Origin: Nannochloropsis oceanica
Lineage: Eukaryota; Sar; Eustigmatophyceae; Eustigmatales; Monodopsidaceae
Direction of reading: 5' to 3'
Assembly (NCBI GenBank): GCA_004519485.1
Contig: CP038122.1
Coordinates: 186,001-250,000, forward strand
DNA length: 64,000 bases
In this document: piece after piece, positions 44,357 through 54,958 of the stretch
How the letters are laid out: each line of letters begins with the position of its first letter
How positions within the stretch are numbered: the first letter of the stretch is position 1
The notes under the pieces: generated by a model
Databases searched by the model: none
What the model was told of the DNA's origin: nothing
The model's input: the letters and a program-made list of their open reading frames with translations, nothing else
Position numbers and translations under genes: made by a program

Positions 44357-46447
44357 ATGTCACAATTCAATTATTATCCCTACCCCATACCGACTCCTCA
44401 TCCTCCTCTTACCTTACCGCCCCTCCTATCCTACCCCACCTCCTTCACTCGCGAACAAAAGCACGCCCTCGAGGCTTGGGCGGAAAAACGAAGCATCCTT
44501 CTAGCCCATCCACACTATACCCCCCTTCCGCGCTATACCAAATCCACCATCGCCACCTGCTTCTCACCCGACGGCCACACCTTTGCCTCCACCCACGGTG
44601 ACCACACTGTAAAACTCATATGCTTCCAGACCAACCGCGTCCTCCACACGCTCACCGGACACCCCCGCACGCCTTGGACCGTCAAATATCACCCATGTAA
44701 CCCTCACCTCCTCGCCTCAGGCTGTATTGGTGGACAAGTCCGAATCTGGGACACATTAGCTGGCCGCTGTCTGTACCGCGCCTCGCTCGACCTCCCCATC
44801 ATCTCCCTTTCCTTTCATCCCTCCCCCCTTCCGGGAACCCACCTTCTCGCTATCGCTACATTTCATGCCATCTGGCTCTGGCCTTATGAGACGTGTGCGA
44901 AACCATACAATGAGTGGCAGACAGAACGGTTGCTTCGGTGTGTCTGTTTCCCTCCACCCGACGGCCGACACATCTTGATAGGGCTAGGGAACGCGACCAG
45001 GACTCCGCCGCCACAGCTGCTCCAGCAACAGCAGCAGCAACAGCAACAACATAATCAGTACCTCCAGCACCATCAGCACACTCAGCCACAGCAGCCGCAG
45101 CAGAAGACCTTCCATCTGTTCATATGGGATTTCGATGTACAAAAAGCAATGACACCAAGGAATAAACGTCCTCCAATGGCCCCAGCGCGGCAACGACGAA
45201 GGCGCGTCCAAGAAGCAGACGAAGAGGAAGATGATCATGATGAAGGAGGGGGGAGAGAAGGAGGAGAAGGAGGAGGAGGAGACGGGCAAGAGGGAGGAGG
45301 AAGAGAAGGTGGACGAGGACGCAGCCGAGTTACGAGCACTTCTGCTCCTCCTCCTCCTCCCCCCGCCGCAGGCCCACGTGTGCAATATTACTCGTCTCCC
45401 CTCAGTCGTCCTCGGCCACTAATCGAAAATGCCTTGCTGTACAATGACGGTGGCTTTGATATTTCAGGGTGTGGAAGGATCTTGGTGACTTGTGCCGAGT
45501 TCCACCCGCGGGATTCGGTGTTGGGGCCAGGGAGGAGAGGGTGGGGGGGAGGAAGGGATAGCGGTGGGGATGAAGGAGTGAAAGGGGTGGTGGATGTTTC
45601 TAGGTTGCCACATCTGGTGAAGCTCTCTTTGGTGTCCTTTTTGCACGATGACGAGGAGGACGAGGAGGAGAGAGGGAGAGAAATGTGTGGGCAGGGGAGA
45701 AGAAAACAACAACCAGATCAGCTGCAGCAGCAACAGCAGCAGCAGCCAGAAGAATTGAAAGTGGAGGGGGAAGCAGCAGCAGCAACAACAACAGCAGCAG
45801 CAGCAGCAGCGGCGGCGGCGGCGTCCACACCGAGCTGGTACAACGACGTGCCCGCTGCCACAGGCATGGGTGGTGAGGAGAGCGATGGTGGGGGAATTGC
45901 GGCAGACCCAAAGAACAAGAAAGAAGACCAGAAAATGGACGGGAAGCAGCAGGAAGAGGACGGAGAGAAGAAAGGAAAGGAGGTGCAGGAGGAAGAGGAG
46001 GAGTGGGAGGACGAGGAGGAGGCGGGAAAGGAAGGGTATCAATATCACGGCCCTCGCCATAGATACTTGGCTCCTATTCTATCGGCGCGACCATTACATG
46101 GTGTAGCAATGGGAGGAGTGACTTCGGTCAAGCTCTCGGCGACTGGCTCCATGGTGTTGCTAGGCTATGGGGGGGTAAGGGTCTCCAGGGAAGTAGGGAG
46201 GGAGGGAGAGCGGGAGGGATACCATGTTGTGGCGGAAGTGTATGAGACGGGGAGGATGGTAAGGGTGCGATCGTTGAGGAGTGGGGGTGGGGAGGAAGGG
46301 AGGGAGAGAAGGGTAGAAGAGGAGGAAGATGTGAATATCGCGAGGTTCCATCCAAGCGCGGGCCATGGGTTTGTGTACGGGACGAAGCAAGGGAGAATCT
46401 GTGTTTATGGGCCAAAGAGGGGCCCGTTCGGTGTGGAGCGGGGGTAG
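44357..46447 (+). CDS. AMBRA1-like WD40 protein
   Basis: Single-exon, 696 residues. The N-terminal WD40 region follows AMBRA1: FSPDGHTFASTHGDHTVKLI, LTGHPRTPWTVKYHP, LASGCIGGQVRIWDTLAGRC, SLSFHP, LLAIATFHAIWLW. AMBRA1 links autophagy initiation to the CUL4-DDB1 ubiquitin ligase as a substrate receptor; the plant and protist relatives are thought to share the CUL4 role. A long low-complexity middle (polyGln, Glu, Gly and Ala runs) follows, and the C-terminus has a last conserved part: VNIARFHPSAGHGFVYGTKQGRI. A start ATG at 44357 is the first in frame. Function by family inference. Confidence 0.8.
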   Translation: MSQFNYYPYPIPTPHPPLTLPPLLSYPTSFTREQKHALEAWAEKRSILLAHPHYTPLPRYTKSTIATCFSPDGHTFASTHGDHTVKLICFQTNRVLHTLTGHPRTPWTVKYHPCNPHLLASGCIGGQVRIWDTLAGRCLYRASLDLPIISLSFHPSPLPGTHLLAIATFHAIWLWPYETCAKPYNEWQTERLLRCVCFPPPDGRHILIGLGNATRTPPPQLLQQQQQQQQQHNQYLQHHQHTQPQQPQQKTFHLFIWDFDVQKAMTPRNKRPPMAPARQRRRRVQEADEEEDDHDEGGGREGGEGGGGDGQEGGGREGGRGRSRVTSTSAPPPPPPAAGPRVQYYSSPLSRPRPLIENALLYNDGGFDISGCGRILVTCAEFHPRDSVLGPGRRGWGGGRDSGGDEGVKGVVDVSRLPHLVKLSLVSFLHDDEEDEEERGREMCGQGRRKQQPDQLQQQQQQQPEELKVEGEAAAATTTAAAAAAAAAASTPSWYNDVPAATGMGGEESDGGGIAADPKNKKEDQKMDGKQQEEDGEKKGKEVQEEEEEWEDEEEAGKEGYQYHGPRHRYLAPILSARPLHGVAMGGVTSVKLSATGSMVLLGYGGVRVSREVGREGEREGYHVVAEVYETGRMVRVRSLRSGGGEEGRERRVEEEEDVNIARFHPSAGHGFVYGTKQGRICVYGPKRGPFGVERG

Positions 46448-46772
46448 GAGAAGGAGGAGATAGGGTAGGAGAAAGAAGACGAAGAGGCGAAGGAGGAGGA
46501 GGAGGAGGACGAGGATAAATGTTGTGTGTATATCTTTGAGAGTGAATGATTGAGACATATTTCAAGTGAGAAAATGAAACTTATGTAAAATTGATTGATT
46601 GATACTGAGATGAAACGCCGTGACATTATTTCTTCCTCGTTTAGTGACTTAAGAATCTGGTTGCCTTTGTAATGGTTGACTCTTTTCCCTAGTTTTTCTA
46701 ATCAATTCATTCACAATATTTCTTTTTGATTCCTCCGCAGCACCAAAAACAGCTATATCACTTGCCACCACC
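46448..46772. other. Convergent intergenic spacer
   Basis: Short AT-rich spacer between the stops of the AMBRA1-like and F-BAR genes. No gene supported. Confidence 0.45.
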
Positions 46773-48415
46773 TTATGAAATGTTGTTGTTGCTGCTGCTG
46801 CTGCTCTCAGGAACAGTGGCTGTCTTGGATTGCTCTACAAGCAAAGGCAGAGGAGCCGTCCCATCCACATCATGACCCTCCTTCTTGTCTCCCTCCTCCC
46901 GCGCCTGTGATGGCGGCTGAGGAAGGGAAGGGGCGGCCAGCAAATTCCTGGTCTCCCTCTCTTCCTCCTTCCTGCCCTCGATGACCGCTGAAGCTGGTGC
47001 TACCTTCTCCTCCTCCTTCTCCTCCTTCTCCTCCTCTTCCTCCTCCTCCTCCTCCTCCTCCTGTTCCTGCTCCTGCTCCTGCTCCTGCTCCTGAACCTGC
47101 TCCTGCTCCTCCTTCCTCTCCGTCGACGCCACCAGAGGGACCTCAGCAGCATCTACCTGCGCTACAGCTGCAAGTACAGGTGATGCTGCAGTCGTCAGTC
47201 CCGCAGTCGTCGTCCTTGCTACTGCAGCGGCAGTGCATTCTTTAGGCCCGTCTTTGTCTTTCATTCCCATCTCGTTATTAACTGTCACGACCCAATCCAC
47301 CATTTTCTCTTGCGTGCGGGCCTTGAGCACGACTCGCTTCACCTCCCTAGCTTTGAACATAGACACAAAACCTGTTTTTTTTAAAGGGATAATCCGACAA
47401 TAAAAATTGGCAGAGATGAGAGCGGTAAGAGGTGAGGCGAGGAGAGACAAGGGCGTTCATAAAAGAGTATGAGAGACGCCCCAAATACTTGCTCATCCGA
47501 ATGCACATAGACTACTCCCCCTCCCTCCCTCCTTTCCTCCCCCCATCCTATATACCCGTATTTTGCCTCGCCTCCGTAATTTCGAAGGCTTCAGGGCCCT
47601 CTTCCGCCCGGAAACGAGCAGAGGAGAAGGGGAGTGCGAAGGTGAGGGAGGGAAAGACGCGATCCACGTCCTTCCCCTTCCTAAAGCGACCTCTTTTGTC
47701 GATGGGGGAGGGAATGAGGAGCTTGAATGCTTCTCGGGGAGTGAGGACTGTGCCTGGTGCGATTTCAGGAGGAAGGTCGAAAAGGTGAAGGAAGCCGTCG
47801 AGAGTCAGAACGGCAAGACAGGGTCGCCAGCGTTTGAGAAAGGGAAGTGACTCGACCCCGGTGACGAGTCGATGCTCCAAGATCTCCACACGCCGGACTA
47901 GGGGGGTGTCCAATGGCGCGAGTAAATTACCGGTGAAAGGCTCGACCGACAGAGATGACATCGCCGTGGTCGTCGTCGCTGTTGCTGTAGAAGTCATATT
48001 TATTGGGTTTCCTCCCTCACTCCCTCCTCCCATCAGAGCTGGGATGACACTGTTTTCCCTACGGCCTGCAGCATGACGTTGCTGCTGCTGCTGCTGCAGG
48101 TGGAGTTCCCTCGCTTCCACGGCCTTGGCACACCCCCGAATCTCCTCACTCAACTCGGATTCGACTTGGTTGGGGTCCGTGGAGGAAAAGCCGCTGATAG
48201 CGACACTGCAGTCAGATGCGGCTTGGGGAAGTTGGCCCCAGAATGATCCTTGGTTTTGCATGTACCTTAAAATGAGAACATGCACCTGGGAGCGTCTATT
48301 CACCTCGAGTGTTTTCATTCGTCGGAAGAGGTCATGAAGGTGCTGCTGTGTTGATTGCCAGATAATCTTCTGGAGCTCAACCGCAACGCGATACTGGGTG
48401 TCAAGCAACCACATA

Positions 48416-48450
<35 letters not shown>

Positions 48451-48483
48451 TCCTCCTCCTCCTCCTCCTCCTAGATTCTGCTT

Positions 48484-48520
<37 letters not shown>

Positions 48521-49349
48521 GGATGGGAAAGGGCTTGGTAGGCTTTATAGTAGTCGAGATAGGCAGAAAGGACGTGTTCCTCAGCCATCTTGACGTTATC
48601 CAAGGCATCGTTTCCCTCAAGGAGAATTTTTTCGGTGGTATTTTTGAATGCAATGACAAGAGGTTTGAGCTTTCCTTCTAACAGCTCTTTACGAGTATCG
48701 CGGATGTAGTCTGTGTATTTTAGGACCAACGTATCAGTGGATGCCATCATGGCGTCCATCGCTGGAAGAGAGGAGGACCGAATGGTAGGGGTTGAGGTCG
48801 CTCCTGTGGCGGATTTTGTTGCGGACGTGGTTTTGAGTGTAGTAGTAGAAGACGTGGAGGAAGAGGAGGAAGTGGTCGCGGGCGCGGGCGGCTGGAGTTT
48901 TCTCCCTCCCTTCCGCCAGGCTCCTGTGCCCTTGAGATCTGTGTACGGGAGCTCGGCGAGGTCATGGCAATATCTCTCTTCGATCTCAACGCGCTTGTTG
49001 AAGAAGGAGAGGACTCGTTCATTCTCCGTATTTGATTTGGCCACGGTCGTTTTGAAGGCCTCCCAATGAGTAGAGTTAACCTTTATTTGAGGCGTAAAGT
49101 ACTCAAGCCGCTGACGCTCGAACTCGCCAATCTTGCAGATGCTTTGCAGCTTGGTTTGGTATGTATCTGTTTGTGGGAGTGGAGAAGGGAAGGGTGGGGG
49201 TGCGTTGGCGGGGCGTGAGAGGGGGGGAAGTTAGCTGGTTGCGCTCAGCGGGCCGGGGCCGGAAAATTGACAGCTGGGAATGCTGAGAACTCAGGCAAGC
49301 GTTGATGATGTGGCTTGGGGGCAATACCTGTATAGGTGCCGTGCTCGAC
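46773..49349 (-). CDS. F-BAR plus PH domain protein (5' end incomplete)
   Basis: Exons recognised: 49328-49349 (22 nt), 47556-49166 and 46773-47371. They join as VEHGTYT-DTYQTKLQSICKIGEFERQRLEYF and continue into an F-BAR helix bundle (NKRVEIEERYCHDLAEL, TEKILLEGNDALDNVKMAEEH, YRVAVELQKIIW, HDLFRRMKTLEVNRRSQVHVLILRYM), a PH domain (FLKRWRPCLAVLTLDGFLHLFDL...AFEITEARQNTGFVSMFKA) and a Glu-rich tail. Such proteins bend membranes and bind phosphoinositides in endocytosis and the actin cortex. PolyGln, polyGly and polyAla runs interrupt the F-BAR. The first coding exon was not found: the ATG-bearing candidate at about 49416-49437 ends in the wrong phase. Confidence 0.72.
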
Positions 49350-50020
49350 CTTGCATTAGGGCGCATGAGAATGAGACACAAGTCGAATGGTGAACGAGTT
49401 GAGAGAAAGCTTACCTGCGTTCTTCGAGGATGACATCAAGCCTGGCCTTTGATCAGACGACCAAAACCTGATGTTTGTGGTGGGTGTACGGTGATGGTAC
49501 TGGCCAGGAGAAGACAAAAGACAGAAATGGGCGTAGACGGCGGTCGGGCGTCGCGCGATAATGACGTTGCTTCAAGTCTCGTGTTCCATGGAAACAAACG
49601 CCCCTTTTAGGTGGCGTTGACATTCCAGTGAGAGCTTGCGTGAGCAATTTTCTTATTTTTCCTGGTAATAATTACTTTGCAGGCATTTTTCATTCTGTTT
49701 CAATAAACAGATAAACACCAAGTATCGACATGCTCCTCGTTCTGTTCCTCGCTTCCTTCCAGTCTGCCATGCCCCCCCCGCTTTCATGCGATAAATCTAT
49801 CTCCTACTCTCTATCACATGTAGGATACCATTGGTAAAACATTCCTAGTCTCCCTCATTCCTCGCCTGTTTCAGACCCACCAGCCTTCCATTCCTCTTCT
49901 CTCTTCCCCATTTTTTCCTCCTCATCATTTCCTCCTGAAGTCCAGCCCTCTGGAAGCGACATCTCGCAATCTGATTCCTGAATTTTATCTCCCCGCCTTC
50001 TACCCTTCCATCATCCTACA
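49350..50020. promoter_or_regulatory. Region upstream of the F-BAR gene
   Basis: It must hold the missing first exon and promoter of the F-BAR gene and the 3' end of the alcohol oxidase gene. A candidate exon (MSSSKNA) ending in a good GTAAGC donor lies at about 49416-49437 but does not join in frame. Confidence 0.4.
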
Positions 50021-52756
50021 TCACCATGCGCAGTACTCACCCCTCAATGTCGGGCCCTCCGGGAACGACACCTTGCCCTTCGCTTCTTCAGGCGTACGTG
50101 TGCAGTATTTCTTCTCAATTGCCTTGGCCGCCTCGCAGCCCTTGATCTTGACAGCTAGGCGCTTGCTGAGCATAAAGGCAATGCTTTCCACCGTCAGCTG
50201 TTCGTGTTGGTGTTGGTGGTTGGATGGAGTAAAATGGGTGATAACATATAAATAAGGGGGAGAAGGCGTATGCATGCATCGAAAAGAAGAATTCGTACGG
50301 GAGGAGACTCTTACCATCGGATTGATCCCCAAAGAGGTAGGAAAGACGCTCGCATCCATAACATATAGCTTCTCCGTCTCCCAACTCTCTCCAGTCTCTT
50401 GCACCGGTCCCTCCTCCTTCGTCGCCGCCATCCGACAAGAGCACATCTGATGGGCACTGAACAGGGCCGTGTTTCCAATGGGCATGCCCATCTCCCTCAA
50501 GTACTGCAAGTATCCTGCCAACCCTACCTCCTCATCAAGACCTTTCTTCCCTCCCTCCTTCATTTTCTTTTCATCGCGGTGCGGCCGATATGTCCTAAAA
50601 CTCTCATTGACAGGCAAGGCCAGCTTCGCCCCCTGCCTCACCACCATCCTCATCATCACCTCCACTGAGCTCTGCAAATTCCCCCTATCTTTCTTCGTCA
50701 AAAGATAATGCACCCGTGGTGCCCCTTCCTTATCGATCACCACCCTGTTACTCCCACTTGATTCATCTCTACTTATCACGATCGAAAACGCAAACCGTCC
50801 CTTCAAAGCCACCCAGATTCGATAATTAAACGCATTCCCCCACGGCGCGATCATTCCCCCCAGCCCCGCGTGAGCCGGCGGGGTCTCAATCACCCCCCCC
50901 CATCCATCTCCTAGGCGTCCCTTCATAAAGTCAGGGACATAAGTCCCCATTCCTACCCCCCTGTGTGTATTTAACAGCTCAGAAGGGAAGAGACCTGCGA
51001 CTCCGCTCACGGGGTGCAAGGCTATATGACGACCGATTTTAGGATGCTTGAAATGAGATCGAAGCAGGACGGCGGGAGTGTGAATGGAGCCAGCGGAGAT
51101 GATGACAGCATGGGTGGCCCAGACTACGAGCTGGTAGGAGGAGAGAGGGAGGGACGACGACGAGGACGTGGAGGAGGAAGAGGGGTTTCCCTTTCCGTTC
51201 TTTCCGTCCTTCTTCCCGACGTCATTTTGGACAGTGGCAATGACTCCGACGGCCTCTGCTTCTCCATTGCGCAAAACCTTGTCCACATGCGCTCGAGCGA
51301 CCAACCGAAGCTTTCCCGTCGCTTCCGCGTCCTCCAAAAAAGTTCTCATCGTCGACTGCTTCGCCCCGTACGGACACCCTCGTTCACAAGCACTGCAGTC
51401 CTTGCAACCCTTCACGTTCCGAGGAATAGGCAAACATGTCGCCCCCACCCCCTTCGCCCCCTGCCACAGCTTCTCATTGTTCTCATTCACCACTAAGCCC
51501 GGGACGGACCCCACCTCGTCATTCCTGTGACTGTGCTCTGTATTCACATTCAACCTTCTGCTTACCGCGTCCAGCGCCTCATCAAACAACCCCCCATTTT
51601 CTTTTTCCGCAAAACTCTTCAACCCCTTCTGCTCGACCCACTCCTTTCTCACATGTGCTGGCGTACGGAATGAGGCACACCAATTTAATGTCGTCCCCCC
51701 CCCCACGCATGATCCAGCCATAATCGACACACTCAACTCCTCCGAACCAAACCACCCTGCCCTTTCGTACAGCGCCCTGTCACCCTCCAACTCCCCAAAG
51801 CCCGCGAAATCCTTCTCTGTATAGTAGCCCCCCTTCTCAAGCACCACTACATCTAATCCTGCTGCAGTCAAGACCGCCGCTGCCGTCCCTCCACCGGCAC
51901 CCGAACCCACGATCACCACATCACAAGACAACTCCCTCACATCCGTCCCTCCTCCGACGCAGGAAGGGGGAATAGACTCCTTTTGCACGGGCTTGAGTTG
52001 TGGAGTCCGCAATTGTTCTTTCGCCATAATTTCCTTTACTTTTGCTCTGGTTCTATCTTGATATTTTAGAGCGACCCATGCGGGATTTGTCGGACATCCG
52101 TCCGCTGTGGAGGGGTGAGTGTCACGCGACGCAAAATACACACGGCCTGTCATAGCTTTGATGAAAATAGTCAAGCCACGGATAGGTTCAATAACGCTTG
52201 TCAATAAATGCCCAATAATAGCTTCGCGTCGTTGGAAGGGTAGACTGGAAAAGCCTCCGCGGCGCCATCCATACCAGCCGCCGCCAGTCAGAAAACACAG
52301 GCCCAGGGGTGTTTCTAGGACATACAGCACCATGCGCACGATCTTCCGCGCATCTGGACGGAGATGCTCTTCGATGATGTCGCCCACGCGCGCAGGAACG
52401 TCAGCGTCGATGGCGCCGCGGGTGTAGTAGTTCATGTCCTCGCTGAGACTGTCATAGAGCTCGTCGCTCCCAACCAGCTCTTTTATGTGCGCTCGAATGG
52501 CTTTGGGCACGTCGTCCGCCTCAAAGGCCGGTAAGATCGTATCGCACAAGGCGCAGAGTGTCTGGAACTCGGATGCGGTGATGTGCTTGAGTCGCTTGGG
52601 GGACAAGGCAGGCCACGTGCCCGTCCGTTCCTTGACGCGGCAGCTGCGTTGATGCGGCCAATCGTGCTGTAAGCGGAGGCGGCGGCTGAGGGCTAGGTAG
52701 GAAAGCAGGACCAAGATTAGGATAAGGAGGAGGAGGAGGACGAGAGGGCCCGCCAT
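50021..52756 (-). CDS. Long-chain fatty alcohol oxidase (GMC oxidoreductase)
   Basis: FAD enzyme that oxidises long-chain alcohols to aldehydes in omega-oxidation and wax turnover, membrane-bound. Exons 50315-52756 and 50021-50197 give 872 residues. An N-terminal helix (LVLLLLLILILVLLSYLAL) anchors it. Family marks: LCDTILPAFE, VVIVGSGAGGGTAAAVL (FAD-binding), VVLEKGGYY, SIMAGSCVGGGTTLNWCAS, the Cys-rich CKDCSACERGCPYGAKQST, HQMCSCRMA with the catalytic His, and VMDASVFPTSLGINPM. The 117-base intron is a multiple of three and open in frame. The start is taken at 52756, immediately before the anchor. The C-terminus may extend past 50021, since a GTGAGT donor occurs there. Confidence 0.87.
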   Translation of the reverse strand: MAGPLVLLLLLILILVLLSYLALSRRLRLQHDWPHQRSCRVKERTGTWPALSPKRLKHITASEFQTLCALCDTILPAFEADDVPKAIRAHIKELVGSDELYDSLSEDMNYYTRGAIDADVPARVGDIIEEHLRPDARKIVRMVLYVLETPLGLCFLTGGGWYGWRRGGFSSLPFQRREAIIGHLLTSVIEPIRGLTIFIKAMTGRVYFASRDTHPSTADGCPTNPAWVALKYQDRTRAKVKEIMAKEQLRTPQLKPVQKESIPPSCVGGGTDVRELSCDVVIVGSGAGGGTAAAVLTAAGLDVVVLEKGGYYTEKDFAGFGELEGDRALYERAGWFGSEELSVSIMAGSCVGGGTTLNWCASFRTPAHVRKEWVEQKGLKSFAEKENGGLFDEALDAVSRRLNVNTEHSHRNDEVGSVPGLVVNENNEKLWQGAKGVGATCLPIPRNVKGCKDCSACERGCPYGAKQSTMRTFLEDAEATGKLRLVARAHVDKVLRNGEAEAVGVIATVQNDVGKKDGKNGKGNPSSSSTSSSSSLPLSSYQLVVWATHAVIISAGSIHTPAVLLRSHFKHPKIGRHIALHPVSGVAGLFPSELLNTHRGVGMGTYVPDFMKGRLGDGWGGVIETPPAHAGLGGMIAPWGNAFNYRIWVALKGRFAFSIVISRDESSGSNRVVIDKEGAPRVHYLLTKKDRGNLQSSVEVMMRMVVRQGAKLALPVNESFRTYRPHRDEKKMKEGGKKGLDEEVGLAGYLQYLREMGMPIGNTALFSAHQMCSCRMAATKEEGPVQETGESWETEKLYVMDASVFPTSLGINPMVRVSSRTNSSFRCMHTPSPPYLYVITHFTPSNHQHQHEQLTVESIAFMLSKRLAVKIKGCEAAKAIEKKYCTRTPEEAKGKVSFPEGPTLRGEYCAW

Positions 52757-52869
52757 GGTCAGTGCCGCGTGCCTCTGGTGCTCTGTGTTGAGTGCATGCG
52801 CGTCGTGTGTGTGAGTTCTGGGAGGGTCAACATGAGGTTTCGGCGAACGTCGTAGTCGGGAACATTTAA

Positions 52870-52930
<61 letters not shown>

Positions 52931-53575
52931 CGGTTGTTGGTGTTCGACAAGCAAGCGCTGGCGCAGGGCCTTTGATCTGTGCCTGGACGTCGTGGCATGC
53001 AGGCATGCAACAGAAGGTTGGGCTAGGCTGGACACCAAACATCAGCAGATAGGGGAACATACAATTTTATGGAGCAAAGTCCCTGAGAGCGTTGGCGGCG
53101 ATAAAAGGCCGGGAGGCACAGAAAGGGAATGGGCAGAAGGAGGACGATTGGCAGGAGCAGGAGCAGCTGGAGGCCGAAAACCCTCCAGCTGTGAGGCCGC
53201 GGCGCCTCTGACGCTTTTGCGGAGAACGATTATTTCTTATGAAAAAACCATAGAAGCGTTCTTTCCAAGGGACAATACAACAAAAGAGAAAAGGAAGCTG
53301 GCCAAATTACTAATATTAGTATCTAATTTGCATCATTATCTCACTGATATTGTGCGGCAGACACGTTCTCCAGCATCAACTTCGCTCTCTTCGAGTTATC
53401 ATTGCTGGCATTTACTCGCTCACACCATTCTCCTCCCTCATCTCCCAACCTTTCTCGAATCGCCGCATATTACTCATTCAATCCCTCGAAAGTAAGTCCC
53501 TTCTAGAAGACGTCTCCGCGGCCCATCAAAGAAAAGGAGGAGGAAGGCAGGGAGGAGGGCAGGAAAGGGAGGGAA
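52757..53575. promoter_or_regulatory. Upstream region of alcohol oxidase with GA repeat
   Basis: About 0.8 kb between the alcohol oxidase start and the F-box gene stop. It includes a (GA)n tract at 52873-52930, about 115 bases upstream of the oxidase ATG. The plus-strand frame at 52992-53495 is not gene-like. Confidence 0.45.
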
Positions 53576-54958
53576 CTAAAACCATCGCAGCTTGTTCACC
53601 AGCAGATCTCTTAGTAGAATCCACATTCCCTCTTCATGGATCATTCCAAGCCCATCAAAAGGCGAACACCGACACCCTACCTGATTCATTCTTCCCGTCT
53701 CCATGTTCATCGCTCCTCCCTCCCTCCCTCCCACCTCCTCCTCCCCCTCCTCCGCACACTGACAAATCCTCAGATCCACCCTTACCATCAACAAAAGCGT
53801 CTTATCCCCCCAGTCCACCATTTCTACAATCGGGAGCATGATTAATGTATGCGTAGGATCAAGCACGATCCTCGTGGTTGGTTGCCCATCAGCTCCAGAA
53901 AAGGGCCCGTCCCAATAACGGCCTTGCCAGCGAGGCGGACGGTCCGTGACAAGACGGGTGGAGATAAAGCATGCGGACGCGTGGGTGTGCTTATTATACA
54001 GGGAAAGGGTGAACAGAAGGGAAGCGTCCTCGTCTTCGTCTTCGTCTTCGTTGTCTTCGTTGTCGGTTGCGTCTGCTGCTGCGGCTACTGCGGCTGCGGC
54101 TGCGGCTGCTGTCTTCTTTCTTAGCATGGTGTCGTCACTCTCCTTTCCTCCAGGCTCCTCCTGACAACAAGAAGCAGCATCACTTCCTCCGCCTACTATC
54201 GGTTGACACTTCTTCTCCACCTTTCTCGCCTCCTTCTTGGCCCATCCCCCTCCACCATTCGCCAGCCCCGTCGGTCCCCCAACCGCTGATGCCAATCCAA
54301 AACCACTCCACATGCTGCTGTTTCTCCTCCTCCGCGGCAGAATCCCTCCGCCCCCGTCAAAGTTTGGAGGGGGTGGTCTCAAGCGTGACTTGATATCTAT
54401 CCCTAGTCTCAACCCATCTCCGACGACCGAGTGTCCGCTCGAGGTAAAGAGTCTCCCCCTGTCTTCGACCTCCCCCAATGCCACCGCAGCAGAATACACC
54501 AAAGTCTTATCTTTCCCCTCCCGTATCTCCAAAATCCATGTGAAATTTGCAAAAAAACTGTCAGGTGACGGCGTACAACAGACCATCTGTCCGGCCGCGC
54601 CATGGGGACGAAGGAGGGATTGATGAGCATAGCGCGCGTGTTGTTGCCCAAGGTAAAAACTGTGCACTCCTTTAGCGACCTCCAAGCGTTCAAGGAGCAG
54701 CTGGCCATATTGTTGCTTGATGGCGGGTTCCCAGACGTTGTCGCGGGTGGCCACACGGCGCCAAGCATGGTTCAACGAACAGAGAGGGAGCAGTGCGCCC
54801 GCGGTACTAGGGACATATTCCAAGATGCGCTGCAAGATATCGTCAGGCAGCGAAGGGGGACTGTGCGGAATACCCGTGCAGAGGACGAGAGGGGACGGAG
54901 ATCTTTGTGCTTGAGGAGACGATGTTGGTGAAAATGAGGATGCGGAGTTCCTTGTCAT
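53576..54958 (-). CDS. F-box protein
   Basis: Single exon, 460 residues. Residues about 36-80 form an F-box: LPDDILQRILEYV...LLPLCSLNHAWRRVATRDNVWEP, the SKP1-binding motif of SCF ubiquitin ligases. The remainder has a conserved-looking beta-rich part (FFANFTWILEIREGKDKTLVYSA, SLYNKHTHASACFISTRLV) reminiscent of plant F-box proteins with a uncharacterised C-terminal domain, broken by polyAla, polyAsp/Glu runs. The substrate-binding class is not recognised. Start at 54958; an unused donor GTAAGC just upstream suggests a leader intron. Confidence 0.8.
   Translation of the reverse strand: MTRNSASSFSPTSSPQAQRSPSPLVLCTGIPHSPPSLPDDILQRILEYVPSTAGALLPLCSLNHAWRRVATRDNVWEPAIKQQYGQLLLERLEVAKGVHSFYLGQQHARYAHQSLLRPHGAAGQMVCCTPSPDSFFANFTWILEIREGKDKTLVYSAAVALGEVEDRGRLFTSSGHSVVGDGLRLGIDIKSRLRPPPPNFDGGGGILPRRRRNSSMWSGFGLASAVGGPTGLANGGGGWAKKEARKVEKKCQPIVGGGSDAASCCQEEPGGKESDDTMLRKKTAAAAAAAVAAAADATDNEDNEDEDEDEDASLLFTLSLYNKHTHASACFISTRLVTDRPPRWQGRYWDGPFSGADGQPTTRIVLDPTHTLIMLPIVEMVDWGDKTLLLMVRVDLRICQCAEEGEEEVGGREGGAMNMETGRMNQVGCRCSPFDGLGMIHEEGMWILLRDLLVNKLRWF

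Noticed and set aside
52992-53495. 167-codon plus-strand frame upstream of the alcohol oxidase
   Set aside because: Antisense to the promoter/GA tract, low-complexity and without family resemblance.
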